From Colivivens sp964452915 (lineage in GTDB: Bacteria > Bacteroidota > Bacteroidia > Bacteroidales > Bacteroidaceae): a DNA stretch of 64,000 nucleotides. The first letter of the stretch is position 1; each line of letters starts with the position of its first letter. Under the pieces are notes generated by a model. The model searched no databases and was not told where the DNA came from. It saw only the letters and a program-made list of their open reading frames with translations. The DNA lies in contig CAYVNW010000001.1 of assembly GCA_964452915.1 (NCBI GenBank), positions 62,001 to 126,000 of the forward strand. The letters are read 5' to 3'. Both the position numbers and the translations under genes were made by a program. This document shows, one piece after another, positions 10,121-19,960 of this stretch.

Positions 10121-11323
10121 ATGCGACATATCACCGCCGTTATATTAATGATTGTAGCGATAAGCATCAATGCTCAGTCGCTACAATTTACTTTATCAGT
10201 AAAGAACAACTGGAATAAAGCAAAAACCGATGAACCCGTAGTCATAAAGTTGAGTGACGTAAAAGGTTTGTCTTTTGACGCTGCCTCTGCAGACATAAGT
10301 TTAAACGACACGAGACTACCCTATCAACTTGACGACCTGAACGGAGATGGTAAGGTAGACGAGCTTGTGTTTCTTATCAACATAGACAAACAAACACAAC
10401 AGAGCTATAATGTCATACTGAAAGCAGAGACAACAGAAGAGAATTTTACTCCACGCGTATATGCAGAATTACAACTCGACGACAAAAAAGGCAAACATCC
10501 GTTTATTACATCGATCGACGCCCCAGGGCAAAGCTACCTGTACAATGACTTGTACCACCATGGTGTGGCATTTGAGAGTGAATTGACAGCCTATCGTGTA
10601 TACTTTGATCAAAGACAAAATATAGATATCTACGGTAAGAAACTAAAACGTCTTGAACTTGCCGAAACACATTTCTATCCAACTGCAAGTCAAATGCAGC
10701 AAGATTATGGGAATGACGTACTATGGGCAGGTAACAGCATTGGATGCGGATCATTTAAAGGTTGGGACGGCACAGTTCCTACAAACATAGAGCCGGTCAA
10801 GACCCGCGGACAACGACTTATTATCAACGGGCCACTCCGTGCAATAAGCGAAGTAACAGCAATTGGATGGAACGGACTCAACATGCGACAATATTATGTA
10901 ATTTATGCAGGCCACAGAGAATGCGAGGTACACGTCACATTCGACAAGCCACTGCAACAGGAAACATTCACAACAGGGGTGCAAAAGGTTGGAACTGCTC
11001 CTGTTGGCTTTGTCCACAACGACGGCATTGCCGCCTCATGGGGAAGAGACTACCCTGAAATGGGGAACAAAGAATTATATCCTCAAGAAACTGTAGGATT
11101 AGCCGTTTATGTTCCTGCCAAATTCATAAAAGGCATCAAGGAATCGGACCTCAACTACCAGTTCATCCTTAATGCTGAAGCACAAACATCCATTAATTAC
11201 TATGTATCTTTCTGTGCTGATAAAGAAAAAGATGGATTTCACAATTCAAACGACTGGTTCGACAGCCTGAAGCAATGGAAAGACAAGCTGGAGCATCCAG
11301 TAGAAGTAACAACTAATTACTGA
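10121..11323 (+). CDS. DUF4861-type secreted protein
   Basis: A 400-residue protein with a signal peptide (about 1-18, ending ISINAQ). The body matches DUF4861 proteins, which often occur in Bacteroidetes polysaccharide-utilisation gene sets and are suspected carbohydrate-active enzymes or binding proteins; the exact reaction is not known. A calcium-loop-like DLNGDGKVDE stretch is at about residues 67-76. Several His/Tyr/Trp-rich segments (YHHGVAFES, YYVIYAGHRECEVHVTF) could form a sugar site. It starts 1 base after the flotillin stop, so it is almost certainly co-transcribed with it, and the TonB receptor starts 9 bases after it. Confidence 0.75.
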   Translation: MRHITAVILMIVAISINAQSLQFTLSVKNNWNKAKTDEPVVIKLSDVKGLSFDAASADISLNDTRLPYQLDDLNGDGKVDELVFLINIDKQTQQSYNVILKAETTEENFTPRVYAELQLDDKKGKHPFITSIDAPGQSYLYNDLYHHGVAFESELTAYRVYFDQRQNIDIYGKKLKRLELAETHFYPTASQMQQDYGNDVLWAGNSIGCGSFKGWDGTVPTNIEPVKTRGQRLIINGPLRAISEVTAIGWNGLNMRQYYVIYAGHRECEVHVTFDKPLQQETFTTGVQKVGTAPVGFVHNDGIAASWGRDYPEMGNKELYPQETVGLAVYVPAKFIKGIKESDLNYQFILNAEAQTSINYYVSFCADKEKDGFHNSNDWFDSLKQWKDKLEHPVEVTTNY

Positions 11324-11332
11324 CAAGAACGA

Positions 11333-13600
11333 ATGCCACATTTTAAGCCCACATTGGTAGTTGCCACACTAATTGTCATTGCAAACACATGCATCCACGC
11401 ATCAGTTGTTGACACTACATTGGTCTACGACCTGCCGACAGTAGAAATAAAGTCATTAAAAAATGTATTAGACAGTGGGAAAGTAAATTCTCCCATAACT
11501 GTCATAACAAATGAAGACATCAAACAACGCGGTATCAAGGAACAGAAACAACTGTCATTGATAGTTCCCAATTTATTCATGCCAGACTACGGGTCGTTCA
11601 TGACTTCCACTATTTATATGCGAGGCTTCGGAAGTCGGATAGACAATCCTGTACTCGGACTATACGTAGACGATGTTCCCATTATAGATAAAAACAACTA
11701 TGACTTTGATTACTTTGACATACAGAACATCAAAGTCTATAGCGGTCCACAAAGCACCCTTTACGGACGCAACTCAATGATGGGCGTAATCGACATCACT
11801 ACCCCATCGCCCGACGGCACCGACAAAGGATATGCAGATATAGAATATGGCAAAGAAAACTGGGTTTCCGCACATGCCTCATACTATACAAAGTACTTCG
11901 GCTTCACAGCAGGCTACAGACATTGTGACGGATTCTTCCGCAATGAATATAATGGAGAAAAAGTAGATAAACACGATGCCTTTTCGTTCATAGGCAAATA
12001 TCATGACAACATATCTACACGACTGACAATCGACAACTCACTATCATTGTCGATACTTAAACAAGGCGGATACTCATACAGCCGCTCCGACGGAGGCACA
12101 TTACAGCCAATAAGCTATAACGATGCAAGCAGTTACAAGCGTATGAGTCTGATAGACGGATTAAAACTAAAATTCAACTCAGAATATTTCACTCTAAGTT
12201 CAATAACCTCATTTCAGTGGCTTGTCGACAAGATGTTCTTGGACAATGATTTCACATCTGACAACATGTTTACACTGAAGCAAAAGCAGCACCAATACGC
12301 AATCACAGAAGAACTAATTTTACAAGCTAAAAAACGCCCTAAGTGGTGGAATCAACAGACTGGGCTATTCTTCATGTACAAACACAACAAGCTACAGGCA
12401 CCAGTAGAGTTACATAAGCAAGCAATTGACCAACTGATATTAGACGGAATAAACAACATTTTTATTGAGCGCGGACTGCCGATGAGACTCTATTTCACAG
12501 AAGATGAATTACCAATTAGCGATGACTTCACATTGAAAAATACCGACATCGCCATATACCATGAGTCATACTTTACTTTAAACCGCTGGCTTCTCACTGC
12601 AGGAGTACGCTTAGACTATGAACATAACTCTATGTACTACAACTGCAATGCAGCAGTACACTACTTTATGTATCCTTTCATGACAGAAGAAAGTAGCCGT
12701 GGCGTAAACAGCGTGTACACAGGTAACATCCACCATGGATACGTGCAACTGTTGCCTAAGATATCAGTGTCATACGATGTTCTTGGCAGTATCAAAGAGC
12801 GAAACAATCTGAGATTCATGGCATCCGTATCAAAAGGCTTCAAAGCAGGAGGATACAACACACAGATATTCTCGGACATCATGCGCAATAAGTTAAAGAC
12901 GGACATGATGACAGATGCGGGACGTGAAGTAGATGAGAGCGACAATGCCATAACATCAGAAAGCACGACATACAAACCCGAGACATGCGTCAGCTATGAA
13001 CTTGGCGGCATATTCAGTCACCATAGCAATAACGGATTGACATTCTATATGTCGGCATCCGGCTTTCTCGTCAATAGCAACAACATGCAAATAACAGTTA
13101 TTCCTCCAGGCAACAGCACAGGAAGGATAATGACCAATGCAGGCAAAGCACGCAGTGTAGGAATTGAGATGACAACAAGCTTAAACTACCAAGATTGGAG
13201 TTTAAGTTCATCATTTGGATTTACCAATGCCTACTTCCGCAAATATATTGATGGAACTGACGATTTCTCTGACAACAAGGTGCCATACGTACCACAGAGT
13301 ACACTTATTGTCAGAGCTTCACGCCGGTTAGCAGTTGGCAAGAGTACAATTGAGCTGGGTATTGAAGGTGCTCAAACAGGAAAAATGTGGTGGAACGAAT
13401 CAAACACACTTCATCAGAACAACTATTTTTTACTCAATGCAGATGTGACACTCAACATCAAAAAGCTATCATTCTATGGACGCGCAGAGAATATTACATC
13501 AACAGAATACAAGACATTCTATTTTAAATCTGTAGGTAATGAGTTTTACCAAAAAGGCAAGCCTTTCAGGTGGACAATCGGATGCTCTTTCAGATTGTAA
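11333..13600 (+). CDS. TonB-dependent outer-membrane receptor (not SusC type)
   Basis: A 755-residue outer-membrane transporter. After a signal peptide (about 1-24) comes a short TonB-box-like stretch. The plug domain follows (VNSPITVITNEDIKQRG, then IYMRGFGSR, GLYVDDVP, VYSGPQSTLYGRNSMMGVI) over residues 45-150, with a 22-strand-type barrel to the C-terminal FRWTIGCSFRL. It resembles the siderophore/vitamin/sugar receptor family rather than SusC, and no SusD partner follows. The substrate cannot be read from sequence. Its position 9 bases after the DUF4861 gene suggests joint work on a carbohydrate or glycoconjugate. Confidence 0.88.
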   Translation: MPHFKPTLVVATLIVIANTCIHASVVDTTLVYDLPTVEIKSLKNVLDSGKVNSPITVITNEDIKQRGIKEQKQLSLIVPNLFMPDYGSFMTSTIYMRGFGSRIDNPVLGLYVDDVPIIDKNNYDFDYFDIQNIKVYSGPQSTLYGRNSMMGVIDITTPSPDGTDKGYADIEYGKENWVSAHASYYTKYFGFTAGYRHCDGFFRNEYNGEKVDKHDAFSFIGKYHDNISTRLTIDNSLSLSILKQGGYSYSRSDGGTLQPISYNDASSYKRMSLIDGLKLKFNSEYFTLSSITSFQWLVDKMFLDNDFTSDNMFTLKQKQHQYAITEELILQAKKRPKWWNQQTGLFFMYKHNKLQAPVELHKQAIDQLILDGINNIFIERGLPMRLYFTEDELPISDDFTLKNTDIAIYHESYFTLNRWLLTAGVRLDYEHNSMYYNCNAAVHYFMYPFMTEESSRGVNSVYTGNIHHGYVQLLPKISVSYDVLGSIKERNNLRFMASVSKGFKAGGYNTQIFSDIMRNKLKTDMMTDAGREVDESDNAITSESTTYKPETCVSYELGGIFSHHSNNGLTFYMSASGFLVNSNNMQITVIPPGNSTGRIMTNAGKARSVGIEMTTSLNYQDWSLSSSFGFTNAYFRKYIDGTDDFSDNKVPYVPQSTLIVRASRRLAVGKSTIELGIEGAQTGKMWWNESNTLHQNNYFLLNADVTLNIKKLSFYGRAENITSTEYKTFYFKSVGNEFYQKGKPFRWTIGCSFRL

Positions 13601-13704
13601 TTCAGAATAAAAGTTGGAAACGACAAAATAAATCTGCCGATCATGCGTTCTACCTATAAAGACTTAAACAAATAATGTTTTAAATGTATAAATAAGGTGT
13701 GTCT

Positions 13705-13866
13705 ATGCGTGATTTTACATCAGATTCAACTCCAGAATGTTTTCAACTCGACTCTATCACTTCGTTCGACGACTTGCGTGATATGCCACAATTGCACGCA
13801 AGCGAAGAAACACTTAATGTAATTCGTCTGTTCGCACATACATATAGGAAAGACGTCTGCCAATAA
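13705..13866 (+). CDS. small hypothetical protein, 53 residues
   Basis: An open frame from ATG 13705 to TAA 13864-13866 fills most of the 346-base gap before mfd. The product is acidic (starts MRDFTSDSTPECFQLD, ends FAHTYRKDVCQ) with no membrane segment or signal. An AAGG lies about 10 bases before the ATG. Codon usage and amino-acid mix look protein-like, but no family is recognised. It may be co-transcribed with mfd. The rest of the gap (13601-13704 and 13867-13946) shows nothing clear. Confidence 0.5.
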   Translation: MRDFTSDSTPECFQLDSITSFDDLRDMPQLHASEETLNVIRLFAHTYRKDVCQ

Positions 13867-13946
13867 GATTAACTGTACCTTTTATTTAATAGTATAATAA
13901 AGGCAGATAATAGCAAGGCTTGAAATAAATACAAAAATCAAGACAG

Positions 13947-16900
13947 TTGAAAACAGCACAAATATTGCGGTTGCTCGCATCAAATCAAAATGCCAAGCAA
14001 TTAGCAGAAGTACTAAAGAAAAGAAAGTCAAACATCGCTGTGGATGGTCTCGTTGGATCATCCGCTACTTTATTGTTTGCGACTCTCGCTACCAATTATA
14101 AATCCAAATCAGAACTGCAACCCTTTTTGTTTATCATGAGCGATGAAGAAGAAGCCGGATACTTCTATCATGACCTGACACAAATGCTGGATGACCAGAC
14201 CATTTTATTTTTTCCCTCATCTTATCGCAGGGCTATTAAATACAACCAGAAAGACGATGCCAACGAGATACTTCGTACTAACGTGCTTACCATCGTGGAT
14301 GCTTCAGCACGGAAAGGCAACCTGATGATTGTCACCTACCCTGAAGCATTAGCAGAGAAAGTCATTTCACGAAACGAGTTGTCAGACATTACAATCAACA
14401 TATCAAAGGGTGATATAATAGACATAAGCAATCTGGAAACACACTTGTTTGACCTTGGCTTCAATCGTACAGATTATGTTTATGAACCAGGACAATTTGC
14501 CATCCGCGGCAGTATAGTCGACATATATTCATTCAGCAGTGAAAACCCATACCGAATAGATTTCTTTGGCGACGAAGTGGACAGCATACGTACTTTTGAC
14601 ATACAAAGCCAATTGTCAGACAGCATAATGGATACAATTTCCATAGTACCGGAAATGCATGGAAAAGACAATGATTATATAACGTTTACCTCATTCCTGC
14701 CTCATGATACGATAATAGTCACCCGCGACACCAAATACATAACCGAAAAAATTGATATAATCAAACAAAATGGTTTTAGCAGACAAGCTATAATAGAGAC
14801 AGAAGAAGGGCTTTCGGACAAGGTAAACATAGATCAAATTGCATCGGGACAGGAATTTGAGAATGACATTACAAGCATGCGGAAGATATTCCTTTCGCAA
14901 AGCAAAAACACCGTTAACGCCCCATCGGCAGACAAACTGATACACATTTCTTTCAATACAGCACCACAACCATTATATCACAAGAATTTCGAATTAGTCA
15001 CATCTGAATTCGAACGCTTGATAAATGAAGATTACAAGATCATCATATTTGCCGACAATGAAAAGCAGATACAGCGTTTAGAAGACATATTCGATGTTAA
15101 CCGCAAAGGAGAAATGCTCATCAAATTCAGTTCGGTTAACAAAGCAATCCACGAAGGTTTTATCGACTACACACTGAAATTGTGCTTGTTTACTGACCAC
15201 CAGATTTTTGACCGCTACCACAAATACAATCTCAAGAGTGATAAAGCAAGACGAGGGAAAGTCGCCCTAACCTTAAAAGAGATACAACAATTTGAAATAG
15301 GCGACTATGTAGTTCATATTGATCATGGTATCGGTAAGTTTGGTGGATTAGTGCGGGTACCTACAAACGGGAAAATGCAGGAGATGATAAAAATCATCTA
15401 CAAAAATGACGACATTGTGTATGTTTCCATACACTCGCTCAACAAAGTATCCAAATATAAAGGTAAGGAAGGCGAGCCACCACACTTAAGCAAAATAGGG
15501 ACAGGAGCGTGGGAACGAATGAAGGACCGCGTAAAGACCAAAGTCAAGGATATAGCGCGCGACCTCATCCGCCTGTACTCCCAACGACAGCACGAGGAAG
15601 GATTCGCCTTCAGTCCCGACAACTATATGCAACATGAGCTCGAAGCCAGTTTTGTATATGAAGACACTCCCGACCAGCTGAAAGCAACACAAGATGTCAA
15701 GGCAGATATGGAAAAGCCGCAGCCAATGGACAGGCTGGTCTGTGGCGATGTGGGATTTGGAAAGACAGAAGTTGCAATCCGTGCGGCATTCAAGGCTGTA
15801 ACCGACGGCAAACAAGTGGCAGTGCTTGTTCCTACAACAGTTCTTGCCTATCAGCATTATCATACATTCACCCAACGGTTGAAAGAGTTTCCTGTCACCA
15901 TAGATTATCTCACACGGGCACGTGATACGAAGTCTACAAAAGAATTATTGGAAAAGCTGAAAGACGGGAAGATCGACATCATTATAGGAACCCACAAAAT
16001 AATTGGGAAGGATGTTAAGTTCAAAGACCTGGGACTGCTGATAATAGATGAGGAACAGAAATTCGGTGTGGCTGTGAAGGAAAAGCTAAGGCAGATGAAA
16101 GTGAATGTTGACACACTGACAATGACTGCAACACCTATTCCACGCACACTGCAATTCTCACTTATGGGTGCAAGAGACTTGAGCATCATACAGACACCAC
16201 CACCCAACCGCTATCCAATACAAACGGAAATACATACTTTCTCGCCCGAGATTATAGCCGACGCTATCAACTTCGAGATGAGCCGTAACGGACAGGTATT
16301 CTTTGTCAATAACAAAATAAGCAATCTTGAAGAACTTAAAGGACTTATAAACCAATACGTTCCCGATACAAGAGTATGTATCGGGCATGGTAGGATGTCT
16401 CCACAGGAATTAGAGAAAATCGTTTTCGATTTCATGAACTATGATTATGATGTAATGCTTTCCACCACTATTGTGGAGAACGGTATAGACATACCTAACG
16501 CAAATACCATAATCATTAACTCAGCTCAAAACTATGGGTTGAGTGACCTTCATCAGATGCGCGGACGCGTCGGCAGAAGCAACCGAAAGGCATTCTGCTA
16601 TTTGCTCGCACCTCCTTTGGCATCTCTAAACGATGACGCCCGCCGCAGGTTACAAGCACTTGAGAACTTCTCTGACCTGGGTGCAGGAATTCAAATTGCA
16701 TTACAAGACCTTGATATACGTGGGGCAGGTAATCTGCTTGGAGCAGAACAAAGTGGTTTCATAGCAGACCTTGGATACGAAACATATCAGAAAGTATTGG
16801 CAGAAGCAATGGACGAGTTGAAAGAGGAGATGATGCGCAACAACGCCAACCATGATGAAGCAAAAGACCAAATTGCCATTCCATCTACTTTTGTCAAGGA

Positions 16901-17360
16901 AACTATTGTGGAATCAGACTTAGTTGCTCATTTCCCTGATTCATTTGTTCCAAGCAGTGGTGAAAGAATGGCTCTCTACAGAGAATTGGATTCACTGACT
17001 ACACAACAACAACTCGACGCATACAAGTCAAGACTGATTGACCGCTTTGGCACAATACCAGAAGAAGCCGAGGAACTTATAAGAATTATACCATTAAAAT
17101 GGCTCGCAACCTCACTTGGCATTGAAAAAGTCATATTGCGAGGAGGAAACATGTTTCTTTTCCTTGTAAACAATTTCAACAGCAAGTATTATGATAGTGA
17201 GCTGTTTGAGAAGACAATCAATTATGCGTCATGGCATCCAAGTACAACAAAATTGCGTGAGTCAGACAACAAACGTTCCCTGTTCGTGAAAGACGTACAT
17301 TCAGTTGTACATGCTCTGTCTATACTTGAGGAGATAGACAGGCCAAAGCCTCAACATTAA
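13947..17360 (+). CDS. mfd: transcription-repair coupling factor
   Basis: Releases RNA polymerase stalled at DNA damage and recruits UvrA. At 1137 residues it is full length. UvrB-like N-terminal region about 30-440; RNA-polymerase-interacting CarD-like domain near 449-530 (EIGDYVVHIDHGIGKFGG); SF2 translocase with Walker A GDVGFGKTE near 600 and a DEEQ box near 702; RecG-like TATPIPRTL and GRVGRSNRKA motifs; C-terminal TRCF domain near 1010-1110. The frame opens with TTG at 13947. There is no in-frame ATG between it and the upstream stop at 13926, and the length fits the family, so TTG is taken as the start. Confidence 0.96.
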   Translation: MKTAQILRLLASNQNAKQLAEVLKKRKSNIAVDGLVGSSATLLFATLATNYKSKSELQPFLFIMSDEEEAGYFYHDLTQMLDDQTILFFPSSYRRAIKYNQKDDANEILRTNVLTIVDASARKGNLMIVTYPEALAEKVISRNELSDITINISKGDIIDISNLETHLFDLGFNRTDYVYEPGQFAIRGSIVDIYSFSSENPYRIDFFGDEVDSIRTFDIQSQLSDSIMDTISIVPEMHGKDNDYITFTSFLPHDTIIVTRDTKYITEKIDIIKQNGFSRQAIIETEEGLSDKVNIDQIASGQEFENDITSMRKIFLSQSKNTVNAPSADKLIHISFNTAPQPLYHKNFELVTSEFERLINEDYKIIIFADNEKQIQRLEDIFDVNRKGEMLIKFSSVNKAIHEGFIDYTLKLCLFTDHQIFDRYHKYNLKSDKARRGKVALTLKEIQQFEIGDYVVHIDHGIGKFGGLVRVPTNGKMQEMIKIIYKNDDIVYVSIHSLNKVSKYKGKEGEPPHLSKIGTGAWERMKDRVKTKVKDIARDLIRLYSQRQHEEGFAFSPDNYMQHELEASFVYEDTPDQLKATQDVKADMEKPQPMDRLVCGDVGFGKTEVAIRAAFKAVTDGKQVAVLVPTTVLAYQHYHTFTQRLKEFPVTIDYLTRARDTKSTKELLEKLKDGKIDIIIGTHKIIGKDVKFKDLGLLIIDEEQKFGVAVKEKLRQMKVNVDTLTMTATPIPRTLQFSLMGARDLSIIQTPPPNRYPIQTEIHTFSPEIIADAINFEMSRNGQVFFVNNKISNLEELKGLINQYVPDTRVCIGHGRMSPQELEKIVFDFMNYDYDVMLSTTIVENGIDIPNANTIIINSAQNYGLSDLHQMRGRVGRSNRKAFCYLLAPPLASLNDDARRRLQALENFSDLGAGIQIALQDLDIRGAGNLLGAEQSGFIADLGYETYQKVLAEAMDELKEEMMRNNANHDEAKDQIAIPSTFVKETIVESDLVAHFPDSFVPSSGERMALYRELDSLTTQQQLDAYKSRLIDRFGTIPEEAEELIRIIPLKWLATSLGIEKVILRGGNMFLFLVNNFNSKYYDSELFEKTINYASWHPSTTKLRESDNKRSLFVKDVHSVVHALSILEEIDRPKPQH

Positions 17361-17482
17361 GAGAGTTAGCGACATTCATAAAACACATAACTATAGCAGG
17401 ATATTAGTTAAGAATATCTAAAGGCAACAAAAACAACATATTGAACAAACCCGATCTTCAAATATATACGCAAAAGTTTTCG

Positions 17483-17490
17483 TATCTTTG
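17483..17490 (+). promoter_or_regulatory. -7 box for the DUF3737 gene
   Basis: TATCTTTG matches TAnnTTTG, 34 bases before ATG 17525. No convincing -33 element is visible. Confidence 0.55.
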
Positions 17491-17524
17491 CAACGCATAA
17501 TAAGGAATAACCGGAATATACAAC

Positions 17525-18382
17525 ATGAAAGAGATTAAGAATCAAGAATTCGGTGGAGAAAGACCTCTATACCGCGAGCATGATCTGCATTTGGATAATG
17601 TTACAATACATTTAGGAGAATCAGCAATCAAAGAGACCTATAATATAGAAGCTGAGAACTGTCAATTTGAAGGTAAGTATGTCCTTTGGGAATGCAGAGG
17701 CTTCAAAGTAAAGAATTGCCTGTTTAAAGAAACATCACGGTCATCGATGTGGTACAGTAGCAATTTGGAAATGGAAGACTGTAATGTCGAAGCACCAAAG
17801 ATGTTCAGGCGGATGCATGGCATCAGTTTGAAGAATTGTCAGTTTCCAAATGCAGAGGAGACACTTTGGGACTGCAACAATGTACGCATCGAAAACTGTA
17901 CAATAGCCAATGCAGATTATTTCGCCATGCATACAGACAACATCTACATCAACAAATACCATCAAGATGGCAATTATTCATTTCAATACAGCAAGAACGT
18001 AGAAATACATCATGCCGTGCTTAATTCGAAGGACTCGTTTTGGGAATGTGAGAACGTTTCAATCTACGACAGTGAGATTAATGGCGAGTATCTTGGATGG
18101 TACAGCAAGAACCTAAAGTTAATCCGTTGCCACATCAGTGGAGAACAGCCACTCTGCTATTGTGAGAATTTGGTCTTGGAAGATTGTACATTCGATCCTG
18201 AATCAAATCTTGCTTTTGAATATAGTACTGTCCACGCAACAATCAACGGAGACATACTAAGCATAAAGAATCCTACCAGCGGAAGCATCGAAGTGCGTGG
18301 CAACATTGGAGACTTGATACTTGACTCCAATATCAAGGCACCAGCAAATTGCATTATCAAAAGTGGTCTACCTGCGGTCTAG
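17525..18382 (+). CDS. DUF3737 family beta-helix protein
   Basis: A 285-residue cytoplasmic protein without signal peptide. It is built from short repeats with regularly spaced [VIL]xx[CN]xF/[CN]xI motifs (ENCQFEGKYVLWECRGFKVKNC and similar), typical of a right-handed beta-helix. The opening NQEFGGERPLY and repeated W[ED]C/WYS turns match DUF3737 proteins, whose function is unknown. It has its own -7 box. Its 3' end overlaps that of the convergent rlmD gene by 15 bases. Confidence 0.85.
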   Translation: MKEIKNQEFGGERPLYREHDLHLDNVTIHLGESAIKETYNIEAENCQFEGKYVLWECRGFKVKNCLFKETSRSSMWYSSNLEMEDCNVEAPKMFRRMHGISLKNCQFPNAEETLWDCNNVRIENCTIANADYFAMHTDNIYINKYHQDGNYSFQYSKNVEIHHAVLNSKDSFWECENVSIYDSEINGEYLGWYSKNLKLIRCHISGEQPLCYCENLVLEDCTFDPESNLAFEYSTVHATINGDILSIKNPTSGSIEVRGNIGDLILDSNIKAPANCIIKSGLPAV

Positions 18383-19783
18383 TAAAACGACATTCTCCAC
18401 ATGCTGTGTGTGAGGAAACATGTCGACAGGCTGCACTTTTACAACTTTGTACTTAGAATCCAAGAGCTGCAAGTCACGAGCTTGGGTCGCTGGATTACAA
18501 CTTACATAAACAATACACTTTGGTGCAGCAAGCAAGATTGTATTAATTACATCCGAATGCATACCAGCACGTGGAGGGTCAGTGATGATTACATCTGGCT
18601 CTCCATGCTGTTTTATGAAATCAGTAGTAAGAATGTCCTTCATATCACCAGCGAAGAATAAAGTATTTGATATGTTGTTGATTGAAGAATTAATCTTGGC
18701 GTCCTCAATCGCCTCAGGCACATACTCTATTCCTATCACCTTACGGGCTTTACGACTAACAAAGTTCGCAATAGTACCTGTTCCGGTATAGAGATCATAT
18801 ACCAACTCATTGCCGGCAAGGTTAGCAAAGTCACGAACTATTTTGTAAAGATTGTATGCCTGGTCTGTATTTGTCTGATAAAAACTCTTAGGACCAACTT
18901 TAAACTTCAAACCTTCCATCTCCTCATATATGAAATCAGAACCTTTAAAACAAACAACTTCCTGATCTCCAAATGTATCATTACACTTATGGTTATCAAC
19001 ATAAAGTAAAGAGGTAATCTGTGGGAATCGCTCAGATATGTACTCCATTAAATGCGTAGTCTGCTCCCTTTCCGCATCATTTTCTATTCGGAATTGAATA
19101 AGCAACATCAATTCCCCCGTGTTACTGTCTCGAAACATAAGGTTACGCAACAGCCCCTGATTCAGTCTAAGATCATAGAAACTAAGGTTGTTATTTATTG
19201 CATAGTCACGAATAGCATTACGGACATCGTTTACTGTATCAGGCATGAGCCAACACTTGTTTATATCAAGAATCTTATCGAAAGCTCCCGTGATATGAAA
19301 ACCGAGAGCATTACGTTCAATTATATGCTCTTCGTTTTGAATTTCTTTTTCTGTCATCCACCGACGATTGGAAAAGCCAAACTCAAGTTTATTACGGTAA
19401 GTCTCAGTCTTAGCACTTCCAAGGATTGGCGAAACACCGGATAGTTCAATTTTACCTATACGGGTCAGGTTGTCAATCACCTGTTGGTGTTTCCATCTTA
19501 ATTGTTCATCGTATTTTAAACACTGCCACTTACATCCTCCGCACACACCATAATGCTCACACACAGGCTGTACCCTGTCTTTCGAGTATTTATGGAAACG
19601 TATGGCAACAGCCTCCATAAAACTGTGCTTCTTCTTTTTAACTTGCAAATCGACGACATCACCAGGAACCACATAAGGTACGAATACCACCTTATCATCC
19701 ACTCGTGCCAATGCCTTGCCTTCTGCAGCTATTGCCGTTATCATCACATTCTCCAATATCGGAAGATTCTTACTTTTACCCAT
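18368..19783 (-). CDS. rlmD: 23S rRNA (uracil-C5)-methyltransferase RlmD/RumA family
   Basis: SAM-dependent methyltransferase that makes 5-methyluridine in 23S rRNA (U1939 in E. coli); RlmC- or TrmA-type activity cannot be ruled out by reading. Of its 471 residues, an N-terminal TRAM domain spans about 5-65. A [4Fe-4S]-type cysteine cluster follows (CEHYGVCGGC near 75-90). The Rossmann methyltransferase domain has YDLYTGTGTIANF, an ITDPPRAG motif and the catalytic-cysteine loop YVSCNPATQARDL, and the protein ends HVENVVLLDRR. All key residues are present. Promoter at 19811-19840 on the minus strand. Confidence 0.93.
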   Translation of the reverse strand: MGKSKNLPILENVMITAIAAEGKALARVDDKVVFVPYVVPGDVVDLQVKKKKHSFMEAVAIRFHKYSKDRVQPVCEHYGVCGGCKWQCLKYDEQLRWKHQQVIDNLTRIGKIELSGVSPILGSAKTETYRNKLEFGFSNRRWMTEKEIQNEEHIIERNALGFHITGAFDKILDINKCWLMPDTVNDVRNAIRDYAINNNLSFYDLRLNQGLLRNLMFRDSNTGELMLLIQFRIENDAEREQTTHLMEYISERFPQITSLLYVDNHKCNDTFGDQEVVCFKGSDFIYEEMEGLKFKVGPKSFYQTNTDQAYNLYKIVRDFANLAGNELVYDLYTGTGTIANFVSRKARKVIGIEYVPEAIEDAKINSSINNISNTLFFAGDMKDILTTDFIKQHGEPDVIITDPPRAGMHSDVINTILLAAPKCIVYVSCNPATQARDLQLLDSKYKVVKVQPVDMFPHTQHVENVVLLDRR

Positions 19784-19810
19784 CTATCATAACAGTATTT
19801 ATATTACATG

Positions 19811-19840
19811 CAAAGTTACAAAATAATTACAACTTGGCAA
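19811..19840 (-). promoter_or_regulatory. promoter for rlmD
   Basis: On the minus strand TTG (19838-19840) and TAACTTTG (19811-19818) are separated by 19 bases, matching Bacteroidetes -33/-7 elements. The -7 box is about 27 bases upstream of the ATG at 19781-19783. Confidence 0.65.
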
Positions 19841-19923
19841 TCTAAACCACTCCGTCAACCTTCTGTTTGGCCCACAATAACAACTTTTCTCGCCCAACAT
19901 GCTTTGAAATGAGGATAAATTAG

Positions 19924-19931
19924 TATTTTTG
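19924..19931 (+). promoter_or_regulatory. -7 box for the Gfo/Idh/MocA gene
   Basis: TATTTTTG matches TAnnTTTG and lies 29 bases before ATG 19961. A TTTG at 19903-19906 is a possible -33 element, though the 17-base spacing is short. Confidence 0.5.
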
Positions 19932-19960
19932 CATGTTGGAAACTAAGCTGACAGGAAAAC

